NCBI GenBank assembly: GCA_030592605.1
Contig: JAUVIT010000005.1
Coordinates: 1 to 14,945, forward strand
Direction: 5' to 3'
Origin: Bacteroidota bacterium
GTDB lineage: Bacteria; Bacteroidota; Bacteroidia; Bacteroidales; GCA-2748055
DNA length: 14,945 nucleotides
Shown here: piece after piece, positions 14,608 to 14,945 of the stretch
Numbering within the stretch: position 1 is the stretch's first letter
Layout of the letters: each line of letters begins with the position of its first letter
Position numbers and translations under genes: made by a program
The notes under the pieces: generated by a model
Databases searched by the model: none
Seen by the model: only the letters and a program-made list of their open reading frames with translations
What the model was told of the DNA's origin: nothing

Positions 14608-14945
14608 ATGAGTAAAGAAAAAAAGAGTGGAGTTTCCCGTAGGGCTTTTGTGGGAACTACTGCTGCTGCAACTGCAGGATTTACCATTCTTCCAAGTAAT
14701 GTGGTAAGTGGAATGGGACATATTGCTCCCAGCGATAAACTGAATGTTGATGCGGTAGGTATTGGTGGCATGGGTAATTCCAACCTCAGGAACATTAAGG
14801 ACCAGAATATTGTGGCCCTCTGCGATGTGGATCACAAGTACGCTGAAAAAGTCTTTAAGAAATATCCCGATGCCAAGCAATTCTGGGATTGGAGAAAGAT
14901 GTATGATAAGATGGCCGATGAAATTGATGCAGTGATTGTTGCCAC
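14608..14945 (+). CDS. Tat-exported Gfo/Idh/MocA family oxidoreductase (5' part only)
   Basis: This is the first 112 residues of a gene that runs off the right edge. It starts MSKEKKSGVSRRAFVGTTAA, a twin-arginine signal, followed by a Rossmann start: LNVDAVGIGGMGNSNLRNI (GxGxxG), then IVALCDVDHKYAEKVF with the acidic strand-2 turn, and IDAVIVAT leading into the expected TPDH segment. This places it in the Gfo/Idh/MocA family. Its signal peptide closely resembles that of the divergent gene ending at 14404 (RRxFVGTTAAA, then APSDKxN after the signal), which suggests related paralogues. The EKP motif and C-terminal domain are outside the window, so activity cannot be judged. It is divergently placed across a 203-bp region and probably begins another operon of the same exported sugar-oxidation set. 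Confidence 0.87.
   Translation, partial: MSKEKKSGVSRRAFVGTTAAATAGFTILPSNVVSGMGHIAPSDKLNVDAVGIGGMGNSNLRNIKDQNIVALCDVDHKYAEKVFKKYPDAKQFWDWRKMYDKMADEIDAVIVA

Overview
The window looks like chromosomal DNA of a glycan-degrading Bacteroidota, plausibly a Bacteroidales/Marinilabiliales-type or other environmental lineage. The evidence is a type B T9SS C-terminal domain on a PKD protein, several RR-motif (Tat-type) Gfo/Idh/MocA oxidoreductases, a secreted S9 peptidase, a GH26/epimerase/GH130 mannan cassette, no clear Shine-Dalgarno sequences, and promoter-like TTG / TAnnTTTG boxes. The genus cannot be told from this sequence. No rRNA, tRNA, CRISPR array, insertion sequence or integrase was seen, and base composition looks even throughout (roughly half G+C by eye).

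Layout. 1-710 (minus) is the first 236 residues of a succinate-semialdehyde-type aldehyde dehydrogenase that runs off the left edge. Divergent from it, 811-6203 (plus) is a tight four-gene cassette: lipoprotein GH26 beta-mannanase, SSS-family Na+/solute symporter, AGE-family disaccharide (mannobiose/cellobiose) 2-epimerase, and GH130 mannosylglucose phosphorylase. After a stem-loop comes a small guanine/nucleoside deaminase (6271-6771). A new promoter-like element then precedes 6851-11922, which holds a Tat-type Gfo/Idh/MocA oxidoreductase, a PKD-repeat T9SS substrate and an S9 prolyl-oligopeptidase-like peptidase with very short gaps. On the minus strand and convergent with that run, 14404-11991 is a two-gene operon: another Tat-type Gfo/Idh/MocA oxidoreductase, then a xylose-isomerase-like TIM-barrel lipoprotein. 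A third Gfo/Idh/MocA gene starts divergently at 14608 and runs off the right edge. The 203-bp divergent region between the last two contains an imperfect 25-bp palindrome.

How it fits together. The four-gene cassette matches the mannobiose epimerase/phosphorylase route known from Bacteroides. GH26 cuts beta-1,4-mannan outside the cell, the symporter imports a short product, the epimerase turns mannobiose into mannosyl-glucose, and the phosphorylase yields mannose 1-phosphate plus glucose. The export-tagged oxidoreductases and TIM-barrel protein suggest a second, cell-envelope sugar pathway of oxidation plus isomerisation or cleavage, resembling the 3-keto-sugar chemistry reported for related proteins. 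Its substrate cannot be read from the sequence, and a link to mannan is only inferred from proximity.
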